Shown: one piece after another, positions 56,158-64,000 of the stretch
Layout: every line of letters begins with the position of its first letter
How positions within the stretch are numbered: position 1 is the first letter of the stretch
Source: Bacillus badius NBRC 15713
Lineage (GTDB): Bacteria; Bacillota; Bacilli; Bacillales; Domibacillaceae
Reading direction: 5' to 3'
DNA length: 64,000 nt
NCBI RefSeq assembly: GCF_001591605.1
Contig: NZ_BCVF01000011.1
Coordinates: 37,065 to 101,064, forward strand
Notes under the pieces: generated by a model
Database searches by the model: none
What the model was told of the DNA's origin: nothing
What the model saw: only the letters and a program-made list of their open reading frames with translations
Program-made: the position numbers and the translations under genes

Positions 56158-56510
56158 TTTCTCCGAATCCTTTCTACAAAACAGTTTGCGATTATGCAGG
56201 CTGTGCAAACGGCTGCTTCTTTCACTGCAGTCTTGCCTGCAGCGCACGGAATAGCCGCTTTCATTCAGTCCGCAGGTGCTTCCGGTATAGCCCGGACAGC
56301 ACCTTTCAATATTGTTATCATAGTGAAAGAAAAGCCGGACAGCAACTTTTTTATCTTTAGGCTCTATTATTATTTCATAAAGGGACGGGAGAAGCCGCTC
56401 AGCGCTTGCCTGCAGCGAAATGGATAAAAAAGCAACCATATTTGTGAGAGAGCCTGCCTTTAATACTAAATACATTCTCCAGGAAAAGAGAATTTCCTGC
56501 TTTCTATAAG
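56158..56510. other. Leader/upstream region of ypiA, no confirmed gene
   Basis: Contains the ypiA promoter, a hairpin GGTGCT/AGCACC (minus strand, about 56308-56283), and an uninterrupted in-frame extension of ypiA (MYLVLKAG... from 56475) with a poor ribosome site. A second small hairpin CAGGAAA/TTTCCTG lies at 56480-56499. Confidence 0.5.
56317..56345 (-). promoter_or_regulatory. Probable sigma-A promoter of ypiA
   Basis: On the minus strand, TTGCTG (56345-56340) and TATGAT (56322-56317), 17-base spacer. It would give a leader of about 150 bases. Confidence 0.5.
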
Positions 56511-56539
56511 AAAAGGAGCTGATAGAATCAGCTCCTTTT
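56505..56539 (-). terminator. Intrinsic terminator of the aro operon
   Basis: 13-bp perfect stem AAAAGGAGCTGAT/ATCAGCTCCTTTT with an AGA loop, then CTTATAG on the minus strand. Confidence 0.88.
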
Positions 56540-56612
56540 CTGTCTTTAAGCGGATGAGACCCTATTTGGCTGTGAGGTCTCTGAATTCGCCTTACATTTT
56601 TACAAAGCCTGA

Positions 56613-57896
56613 CTATTTGCTAGTCAATTGAGCCATATCTTCAAAGAAGGAAGGATAGGAAACGGCGATGGCTTCATCGTTCTCGAGCTCTACTGCTCCT
56701 TCAGCAACAAGGGAGGCAACAGCGAGCATCATGCCAATGCGATGATCTCCATGCGAGGAAACACGAGCACCGGTTAATGGGCTCTTGCCGTAAATAATCA
56801 TTCCGTCATCGGTTGCTTTAATGTCTGCTCCCAGCTTCTTTAGCTCATTAACTACCGTATCAATCCGGTTCGTTTCTTTTACCTTTAGTTCTTCAGCATC
56901 CTTGATAACCGTTTTCCCCTCTGCTTGCGTAGCAAGCAGGGCGATCACCGGAATTTCATCAATTAGTTTCGGAATTAAATCGCCGCCAATTTCAATGCCT
57001 TTTAAGCTGGAACTGCGGATTGTAATGGTCCCCATTTCCTCTCCAGCCGTATTTGCTTCTTCCACCTTGATATCGGCCCCCATTTGCACAAGTACATCGA
57101 TAATTCCCGTTCTTGTTGGGTTTAAGCCGACATTCTCAAGGATCACTTCACTGCCGGGAACGACAGCACCGGCGACGAGGAAGAAGGCTGCCGATGAAAT
57201 ATCACCAGGCACATATATATCCGTTCCTGTAAAAGGCTGGCCGCCTCTTAAGACGATATCATTGCCGCGCCTTGTGATGTCTCCTCCGAACTGCTTAATC
57301 ATTTTTTCTGTATGATCACGGGTAAGCTGCGGCTCCGTAATAATCGTTTCTCCTTCTGCCTGCAAAGCGGCAAATAAGATCGCAGATTTCACCTGGGCGC
57401 TTGCTACCGGCAATTCGTAGTTAATCGGGCGCAAGCTGGAGCCAGCCACAGCGAGAGGGGTGAAGCGGCCGTTGCTTCTGCCGTTAATCTTAGCCCCCAT
57501 CTCCGTTAAAGGAACCACCACCCGGTCCATCGGCCGTCTGGCAATCGATTCATCGCCAATTAGCACAGAGTGAAAAGGCCGGCCGGAAAGAATGCCTAAT
57601 AGCAGCCTTATTGTGGTGCCGGAATTTCCGGCATCAAGAATTTCGGAAGGTTCAGTTAAACCGCCCCATCCCTTCCCATGAACAATGATTTCTTCCTCTG
57701 TTTCTTCAATGTCCACACCGAGCTTGCGGAAGCAATCAATGGTCCGCAAGCAATCTTCCCCTTTCAGGAAGTGCCTTATCGTCGTCTTGCCTTCTGCTAA
57801 GGCGCCAAACATGACCGACCGATGGGAAATGGACTTATCTCCCGGTACTTCCACCCGCCCATTCAGCGGGGAATTTGTCAGCTTTAGTTCCTTCAT
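56613..57896 (-). CDS. aroA: 3-phosphoshikimate 1-carboxyvinyltransferase (EPSP synthase)
   Basis: 427 residues (aroE in B. subtilis nomenclature). Motifs: [38 protein letters not shown], and RIDTVVNEL. Sixth step of the shikimate pathway. The sequence LDAGNSGTT instead of LGNAGTAMRPL suggests a class II, naturally glyphosate-tolerant type, which is inference. The ATG at 57896 follows GGGTG. It is the last gene of the operon. Confidence 0.95.
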   Translation of the reverse strand: MKELKLTNSPLNGRVEVPGDKSISHRSVMFGALAEGKTTIRHFLKGEDCLRTIDCFRKLGVDIEETEEEIIVHGKGWGGLTEPSEILDAGNSGTTIRLLLGILSGRPFHSVLIGDESIARRPMDRVVVPLTEMGAKINGRSNGRFTPLAVAGSSLRPINYELPVASAQVKSAILFAALQAEGETIITEPQLTRDHTEKMIKQFGGDITRRGNDIVLRGGQPFTGTDIYVPGDISSAAFFLVAGAVVPGSEVILENVGLNPTRTGIIDVLVQMGADIKVEEANTAGEEMGTITIRSSSLKGIEIGGDLIPKLIDEIPVIALLATQAEGKTVIKDAEELKVKETNRIDTVVNELKKLGADIKATDDGMIIYGKSPLTGARVSSHGDHRIGMMLAVASLVAEGAVELENDEAIAVSYPSFFEDMAQLTSK

Positions 57897-57907
57897 CGAA
57901 TCACCCT

Positions 57908-59011
57908 TCATGCCAAAAATAAGTCGTAGTTTGTGTGTTTTTCAATGCATTGCCGGGCCTGTTTCCGGTCTTTTTCATTTTGAAAGCTAATTACAAGCAC
58001 TCCGTACACATCTTCTCTCGTTTCCATAATCCTAATATTGGTGATGCTGATTCTTTCCTCTGCTAAGTAGCCGGTGATTTCTGAAATGACCCCCGGATAA
58101 TCCGGAACATCCACATACAAATCATAAAAGGATGGAATGGCTCCCATTGATTTTGCCGGAAGCTCGTCTCTAAACTCTTTCGCTCCATGAAAATAGTCAA
58201 AGAGGAGCGGAGCGCTTTCTTCTTGCAAAATATCTATGACTCTTTCCATCTCTGCTTTCCATTCATGCAAAAGGGTCAGCAGCACGTCTTTATTATGTAG
58301 TGAAATGTCCTTCCACATCTCCGGACTAGAGGAGGCAATTCTCGTTAAATCTCTGAAGCCGCCGGCAGCAAGGCGGGAAATCAGCGAATTGCTGTTGTTA
58401 TATTTACGAGCCTGATGGACAAGAGAGGCTGCGATGACATGCGGGAAGTGGCTGACAACTCCGGTCAGATGATCATGATCCTCTGCAGGGACTTCAAGAA
58501 TCTTCGCTTTCGTTCCTTGCAGCCATTTTTTCAGGACAGCTACTTCTTTTTCGTTCGCCCCTTCACCAGGGGTTAATAAATAAAAGGCGTTCTCAAATAA
58601 AAGTTCCTTCGAAGCCGCCACGCCGCTCTTGTGCGAGCCAGCCATCGGATGTCCGCCAATAAAAGTAATTTGATGCTCTTCTAAAACCCGGGCGCAATCC
58701 ATGATTCTTTTTTTTGTGCTGCCGGTATCGGTAATAATAACACCGTCTTTTAAACGGTATTGAGTTAACTCTCTGATCAGCTTTTCTGTTTGCAAAACCG
58801 GTACAGCCAAAATAATCAAGTCCGCCTGCTCAGCACCCTCTTGGAAGGTGTCTGCTTTTTTATCAATGATATTTAACGCCTCTGCAAGGCCTACTTCATT
58901 TGCTCGGATGTCATATCCGAGGATTTCTGCCTGGGGATGGGCTGCTTTGATCGCCTTCGCGAGCGATCCGCCAATCAAGCCCAACCCGGCAATAAATACA
59001 GTTCCCCTCAT
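57908..59011 (-). CDS. tyrA: Prephenate dehydrogenase with ACT domain
   Basis: 367 residues. NAD-binding [13 protein letters not shown], catalytic [13 protein letters not shown] with the proton-relay histidine, and a C-terminal ACT domain (about 295-367: [32 protein letters not shown]) for tyrosine feedback. Converts prephenate to 4-hydroxyphenylpyruvate. Between hisC and aroA. Confidence 0.95.
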   Translation of the reverse strand: MRGTVFIAGLGLIGGSLAKAIKAAHPQAEILGYDIRANEVGLAEALNIIDKKADTFQEGAEQADLIILAVPVLQTEKLIRELTQYRLKDGVIITDTGSTKKRIMDCARVLEEHQITFIGGHPMAGSHKSGVAASKELLFENAFYLLTPGEGANEKEVAVLKKWLQGTKAKILEVPAEDHDHLTGVVSHFPHVIAASLVHQARKYNNSNSLISRLAAGGFRDLTRIASSSPEMWKDISLHNKDVLLTLLHEWKAEMERVIDILQEESAPLLFDYFHGAKEFRDELPAKSMGAIPSFYDLYVDVPDYPGVISEITGYLAEERISITNIRIMETREDVYGVLVISFQNEKDRKQARQCIEKHTNYDLFLA

Positions 59012-59024
59012 TCTCTACCAGCAC

Positions 59025-60131
59025 CTACTGTCTAATCGCTTTTTCTGCTATGAAACTCTTCATAGCCTGAATAACTCCTTCATTTTGCTCTTGTGAACCG
59101 ACCGTTACCCTCACAGCGCCCGGGCAGCCAAGAGCATTTCCTGAACGGACGATATAGCCTTTTTCCATCAAATATTGAAACAACTCGTCACTGTCACAAT
59201 TGAAATTAATTAAAATAAAGTTTCCTTCTGAAGGATAATAGTCAAGCTTTTCACTTTCACAGAATTGATAAAACTGCTGAAGGCCCTTTTTATTCTCTTC
59301 CTGGCATTTCTTGATGAAGTCTTGGTCAGAAAGAGCCGCTAACGCCGCGCCTTCTGCTAATGTATTGATATTAAAAGGCTCACGGACAGGTTCTAAGGCA
59401 CGGATGACCTCTTCGGAGCCGAATCCATAACCGACCCGGAAGCTGGCAAGGCCGTAAACTTTAGAAAAAGTTCTTAAAACGAGCACATTTGGATATTGCT
59501 TGGCAATGTCCAATGCATTGTAATAGTCTTCAGCCGTTACGTATTCAAAATAGGCTTCATCCAGAACGACAAGCACATCATTCGGTACTTTATTTAAAAA
59601 TTGCACAAGTTGATCATTGTTAATGTAGACACCTGTTGGATTATTTGGACTGCACAGCCAAACAACTGCCGTTTGCGCATCGATCGCCGCATACATCGCC
59701 TCTAAATCATGAGCACCGTCTACAAGAGGTATTTCTCGTATTTCCGCTCCCTCCACTGTTGCGTTGTGACGATACTGAGGGAAAGTCGGGGTCGCCATTA
59801 CTGTGTTTTTTCCTGGTTCGAGCATCGCCCGGGAAATAATTAAAATAAGCTCATCAGACCCATTGCCGAAAATCAGCTGTTTTTCATCTACTTTGAGAAA
59901 TTCACTGAGAGCTAAACGGAGAGCTGTTGTATAACCGTCCGGATAAAGAGCATACGATGCCCCGTAAGATTGCACCCACTCTTTTGCTTTATTGGATGAA
60001 CCGAAAGGATTTTCGTTTGAAGCAAGCTTAACAATTTTCTCAAGACCATACTCTTTTTTCACATCTTCGATTGACCGTCCAGGCTGATAAGCTTTTAAAT
60101 TGGTAATTTGTTGTTTCCATTTCATCTTCAT
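59025..60131 (-). CDS. hisC: Histidinol-phosphate aminotransferase
   Basis: 368-residue PLP aminotransferase: YQPGRSIEDVKKEYG start, KLASNENPFG, FGNGSDELI, NPTGVYI, DEAYFEY and the Schiff-base lysine in RTFSKVYGLA. In Bacillus the enzyme also transaminates aromatic keto acids, which explains its place among the aro genes. GTG, ATG and ATG codons follow one another at the start; ATG 60131 is six bases from AGGG. Confidence 0.95.
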   Translation of the reverse strand: MKMKWKQQITNLKAYQPGRSIEDVKKEYGLEKIVKLASNENPFGSSNKAKEWVQSYGASYALYPDGYTTALRLALSEFLKVDEKQLIFGNGSDELILIISRAMLEPGKNTVMATPTFPQYRHNATVEGAEIREIPLVDGAHDLEAMYAAIDAQTAVVWLCSPNNPTGVYINNDQLVQFLNKVPNDVLVVLDEAYFEYVTAEDYYNALDIAKQYPNVLVLRTFSKVYGLASFRVGYGFGSEEVIRALEPVREPFNINTLAEGAALAALSDQDFIKKCQEENKKGLQQFYQFCESEKLDYYPSEGNFILINFNCDSDELFQYLMEKGYIVRSGNALGCPGAVRVTVGSQEQNEGVIQAMKSFIAEKAIRQ

Positions 60132-60149
60132 CACAATCCCTTCTTTTGG

Positions 60150-60539
60150 TTACTTGCTCAACTGGCCGCATTGGCTTGACTTTTGCAAATCAGGCCTCAG
60201 CTTGACAGCTTTCTCTAAATAAATATGTTTCACTTCCTGCTGTGCTGCTTTCGTATTCACATGCATCATCACCCTGATGCACTGTGTCAGACTCCCCGGC
60301 ACGGGAATTTCATTCATGCACATCACCGGCACATACTCCCAGCCCGGCAGCCGTCTAAGCGCTTTAGCCGGAAAAGCGGCATTAATATCGTCTGTTACCG
60401 AAATAAAAACCGAGCAAACATCCTCAGGCTGCAAATTATTTTGCTGGACCATCTCTCTCAAAAGCACTTCCGTACAATCAATCATTTCTTTTTCTGTATT
60501 TTGTTTAACCGTCGTCGCTCCTCTGATGCCTCTGATCAT
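60150..60539 (-). CDS. aroH: Chorismate mutase, AroH class
   Basis: 129 residues, monofunctional AroH fold: MIRGIRGATTV with the active-site Arg, FPAKALRRLPGWEYVPVMCMNEIPVPGSL with Cys and Glu residues, and CIRVMMHVNT. Converts chorismate to prephenate. Its start overlaps aroB by four bases. In B. subtilis the trp genes follow here; in this genome hisC follows after 18 bases. Confidence 0.95.
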   Translation of the reverse strand: MIRGIRGATTVKQNTEKEMIDCTEVLLREMVQQNNLQPEDVCSVFISVTDDINAAFPAKALRRLPGWEYVPVMCMNEIPVPGSLTQCIRVMMHVNTKAAQQEVKHIYLEKAVKLRPDLQKSSQCGQLSK

Positions 60540-61627
60540 ACAGCAGCCTCCTCTCTTATAAAGCGATCGGCCTCCTCAAGTTCCATCCGGCTCATTTGCT
60601 TGATAACCGGCCGGCCTACTTCTTCAAGCAGGACAAAGCGGATGCTCTCACCGATGGTTTTTTTGTCTCTGGCCATCAACGCATATAGTTCGTCAAACAG
60701 CAGCTCCTTATTCAAATCCAGCGGATAGCCGAGCTGCTTCAGCCAAGCTATAAATTCCTTGAGATTAAATGCCAACCCTGCTTTTCTTTCGCTTATATGC
60801 AAAGCAAAGACCATGCCCGCTGCCACAGCCTCTCCGTGTGTAACCTTTCCATAACCGAGCTTAGCCTCCAGAGCGTGTCCGTATGTATGGCCAAAATTCA
60901 AATAGGCTCTGATCCCTTGTTCCTTTACATCCTGACGAACAATTTCCCCTTTAATTTGAATTCCTCTTTCCAGACAGTAAGAAAGAAAATCCGCTGATAA
61001 ATCTTCAAAACTGCTTACATTCGTCTGAAGTTCCTTTAAAAAGGCAGGATCAGCGATCAATGCATGCTTAATTACCTCGGCAAAGCCAGAACGTACTTGC
61101 TGTTCCGGCAATGTTTGCAAAAAGCGGGTATCAAACACCACTGCTGCCGGCTGGTGAAAATGGCCGATCATGTTCTTGCCAAGCGGATGATTAATAGCCG
61201 TTTTTCCGCCAACAGCACTGTCATGCGCCAAAATAGTTGTAGGAATTTGAATAAACGGAATCCCGCGCATGTAACTCGCGGCCACATAGCCGGCTAAGTC
61301 GCCCGCGGCGCCGCCGCCAAATGCCAGAATGCAAGATTTGCGATCCAGCCCTTTTTCAAGAGCAAACGTTAAGCACGTCTCAAATGAAGCAAACGTCTTG
61401 GCCTTTTCACCGCTTGGAACTGTCAGCCATTCATAGGGCAGCTGAGGCAAAGCCTGTTTCAATGTGTCCCCGTGAAGAGAGGCAACCAGCTCATCCGCAA
61501 TAATGAGGAGCTTGGTTGTCCCCTTTAAAGAATCGCTAAACAAATGAGCGAGCTTGTCTAAAGCCCCTTCTCCTACATACACAGGGTACGATTGGCCTGG
61601 TGTTTCAATTATCAACTCTCTCATCAT
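60536..61627 (-). CDS. aroB: 3-dehydroquinate synthase
   Basis: 363 residues: NAD and zinc-binding GGGAAGDLAGYVAASYMRG, PTTILAHDSAVGGKTAINHPLGKN and HALEAKLGYGKVTHGEAVAAGM. Second step of the shikimate pathway. The ATG overlaps the aroC stop (TAATG) and follows AAGGAG; a second ATG directly after is equally possible. Confidence 0.95.
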   Translation of the reverse strand: MMRELIIETPGQSYPVYVGEGALDKLAHLFSDSLKGTTKLLIIADELVASLHGDTLKQALPQLPYEWLTVPSGEKAKTFASFETCLTFALEKGLDRKSCILAFGGGAAGDLAGYVAASYMRGIPFIQIPTTILAHDSAVGGKTAINHPLGKNMIGHFHQPAAVVFDTRFLQTLPEQQVRSGFAEVIKHALIADPAFLKELQTNVSSFEDLSADFLSYCLERGIQIKGEIVRQDVKEQGIRAYLNFGHTYGHALEAKLGYGKVTHGEAVAAGMVFALHISERKAGLAFNLKEFIAWLKQLGYPLDLNKELLFDELYALMARDKKTIGESIRFVLLEEVGRPVIKQMSRMELEEADRFIREEAAV

Positions 61628-62799
61628 TAGAACTCCTTCGCGTAACGACGGAATTCTTCTAATGACGCAGATAAAGCCTCCATCCGGTCACTGTAAAACT
61701 GATCAACAATGGCGGCGGCCAGTTCCCAAGCTACAACTGCTTCAGCTACAACTGCAGCTGCCGGCACCGCGCAGCTATCCGAACGCTCAATGCTCGCTGT
61801 AAAAGGCTCTTTCGTATCGATATCTACGCTTTCAAGCGGCTTATAAAGCGTAGGGATTGGCTTCATGACTCCACGGACAACGATCGGCATGCCTGTTGTC
61901 ATTCCACCTTCGAAGCCGCCCAGCCGATTCGTTTTCCGGTAGTATCCTCTCTCTTCGCTCCAAGCGATTTCGTCATGGACTTCGCTGCCAAAGCGCTCAG
62001 CCGCTTCAAAACCGATGCCAATCTCTACTCCTTTAAATGCATTAATGCTCATTACGGCTGCCGCTACCTTTGCATCCAGCTTTCTGTCCCAATGAACATA
62101 ACTTCCTATTCCTGCTGGCATGCCCTCAGCGATGACTTCAACGACGCCGCCGATTGAATCGCCATTTGCTTTCGCATCATCAATAGCCTGCATCATTTTC
62201 TTTTCTGCTTCCGGATCAAGACAGCGGACTGGCGACTTTTCGCTCAATTCCTGCAGCTGCTGTAAATGTTCCACTGCTGTCTGTTCAGCTTTGATGCCGC
62301 CAATTTCAATTACATGCGAGGCGATCTCAATTCCAAGCAGTCTTAACAATTGTTTTGCAACCGCGCCAGCGGCTACACGGACAGTTGTTTCACGGGCTGA
62401 AGAGCGCTCAAGCACATTTCTCATATCCCGATGGCCATATTTCATGCCGCCGTTTAAATCCGCATGCCCTGGACGAGGACGGGTAATTTGGCGCTTAACT
62501 TCCTCTCCTTCGGAATCGTCAAGCGGTTCGCTGCCCATAATTTTTGTCCAATGCTTCCAATCGTCATTTTCGACAACAAGAGTAACAGGCGAGCCAAGCG
62601 TAGAACCATGGCGGACGCCGCTTTTGATCTGTGCCTGATCTTTTTCGATTTGCATTCTGCGACCCCGTCCGTGGCCTTTTTGTCTGCGGCTCAGCTCTTT
62701 GTTGATGTCTTCAGCCACAAGCGGCATGCCCGCAGGCAGCCCTTCAATAATAGTTGTTAGTTGTGGTCCATGCGATTCTCCTGCTGTTAAATATCTCAT
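61627..62799 (-). CDS. aroC: Chorismate synthase
   Basis: 390 residues (aroF in B. subtilis): [46 protein letters not shown] and [15 protein letters not shown]-dependent last step to chorismate. The ATG at 62799 follows AAGGGAG; six extra codons upstream are not favoured. First gene of the aro operon, behind an extended -10 (TGTTATAGT, 62848-62840). Confidence 0.95.
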   Translation of the reverse strand: MRYLTAGESHGPQLTTIIEGLPAGMPLVAEDINKELSRRQKGHGRGRRMQIEKDQAQIKSGVRHGSTLGSPVTLVVENDDWKHWTKIMGSEPLDDSEGEEVKRQITRPRPGHADLNGGMKYGHRDMRNVLERSSARETTVRVAAGAVAKQLLRLLGIEIASHVIEIGGIKAEQTAVEHLQQLQELSEKSPVRCLDPEAEKKMMQAIDDAKANGDSIGGVVEVIAEGMPAGIGSYVHWDRKLDAKVAAAVMSINAFKGVEIGIGFEAAERFGSEVHDEIAWSEERGYYRKTNRLGGFEGGMTTGMPIVVRGVMKPIPTLYKPLESVDIDTKEPFTASIERSDSCAVPAAAVVAEAVVAWELAAAIVDQFYSDRMEALSASLEEFRRYAKEF

Positions 62800-62955
62800 T
62801 ATACTTTCTCCCTTCAACTCGTTAAAGCGGTTATGTACTACTATAACATATTTTTTTGAATTTGCTGCACTTCTTAAGTATGTTTTTTGAGAATTTTACC
62901 ACAATCGCCGTCAAATTTGTCATAATTCTTTAGATTTTTCGAAATCTTGCTGATT

Positions 62956-62990
62956 ATAAAGAAAAAGGCCTTCCTTTTGAAAGCCCTTTA
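62956..62990 (-). terminator. Probable terminator of cheR
   Basis: AAAGG/CCTTT and CTTTC/GGAAG helices with one G-G mismatch, followed on the minus strand by TTTTTCTTTA, just after the cheR stop. Confidence 0.7.
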
Positions 62991-62999
62991 TTTCTGTGT

Positions 63000-63785
<786 letters not shown>

Positions 63786-63920
63786 CTACTTACTGAATCC
63801 AGTCTAATTAGCCGATAGGCATTTGTTACCACTCTATAAATCCTATTATAACGAAGAGGCTGATGCAGCGGGGAAAACTTTTTAGAAAATTAAAGAACAA
63901 TTAGAAAAACTGCTAGTTCA

Positions 63921-63970
63921 GACTGTAGACAAACTCAATGAAAATTGAAGTTTGTCTACAGTCTTTTTAT
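63921..63970 (+). terminator. Strong inverted repeat with plus-strand T tract
   Basis: About 18-bp stem starting GACTGTAGACAAACT (63921-63938/63944-63963, one mismatch or bulge near the loop), then TTTTTATTTG on the plus strand. No plus-strand gene precedes it; see findings. Confidence 0.75.
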
Positions 63971-63980
63971 TTGTTTGCGA

Positions 63981-64000
63981 ATGGGGGCTGTTGATTTCCA
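63981..64000. repeat. Start of a second interspersed repeat copy, cut by the window end
   Basis: ATGGGGGCTGTTGATTTCCA, 19 of 20 bases identical to 14117-14136 and in the same orientation. Confidence 0.55.

Overview
The window is low-to-mid GC Firmicute chromosome. Gene content, gene order, Shine-Dalgarno sequences and sigma-A promoters all point to the Bacillaceae. It is almost entirely collinear with the Bacillus subtilis ypgR to cheR interval, read mostly on the minus strand. Because of that synteny many B. subtilis y-names can be assigned with reasonable safety. It is not B. subtilis itself: the tryptophan genes are absent from the aromatic supra-operon, cotD is broken, and several genes are inserted. 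No prophage, insertion sequence, CRISPR array or obvious island is present.

Region by region. Positions 1-5.1 kb hold a cut-off ypgR (cvfC-like), the ABC-F ribosome factor yfmR, an unknown protein plus a methyltransferase, a small HExxH protein and the manganese regulator mntR. Positions 5.2-10.4 kb hold a cold-shock gene, ypeQ, two RNase H-fold proteins (ypeP, ypdQ) on either side of the queuosine-precursor transporter ypdP, the 5'-nuclease ypcP, a rhodanese and small proteins. Positions 10.3-13.9 kb hold the double dynamin dynA. Positions 14-16.8 kb hold a Fur-type promoter driving a 32-residue peptide, then xpt-pbuX under a guanine riboswitch. Positions 16.9-24.8 kb hold a CtaG-like protein, ypsC, the RNase P RNA, gpsB, ypsA, a cotD remnant, and the mitomycin-repair pair mrfB/mrfA. 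Positions 24.8-31.8 kb hold yppG, yppE, recU-ponA (the only large plus-strand operon), ypoC, nth and dnaD. Positions 32-38.7 kb hold asnS, aspB, ypmA, a degenerate secreted metallo-beta-lactamase-fold protein and dinG.

Positions 39-41.3 kb hold the pantothenate operon panB-panC-panD behind a long leader with mutually exclusive terminator and antiterminator helices. Next comes an inserted plus-strand sugar-dehydrogenase lipoprotein. Positions 42.5-48.1 kb hold the operon ypjD-dapB-mgsA-bshB1-bshA-cca-birA (lysine, methylglyoxal, bacillithiol, tRNA CCA end, biotin). Positions 48.2-53.7 kb hold ypjC, a YugP-like protease, ypjB, ypjA and qcrABC (menaquinol:cytochrome c reductase). Positions 53.7-56.2 kb hold ypiF, ypiB and ypiA. 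Positions 56.6-62.8 kb hold aroC-aroB-aroH-hisC-tyrA-aroA, and cheR closes the window.

The points most worth following up are the panB leader RNA, the Fur-box micropeptide, the cotD pseudogene, the missing trp block, two further unlisted micro-ORFs, and two copies of an interspersed repeat whose second copy is cut by the window end. All calls were made by reading the sequence and from knowledge of the families; no database search was run.
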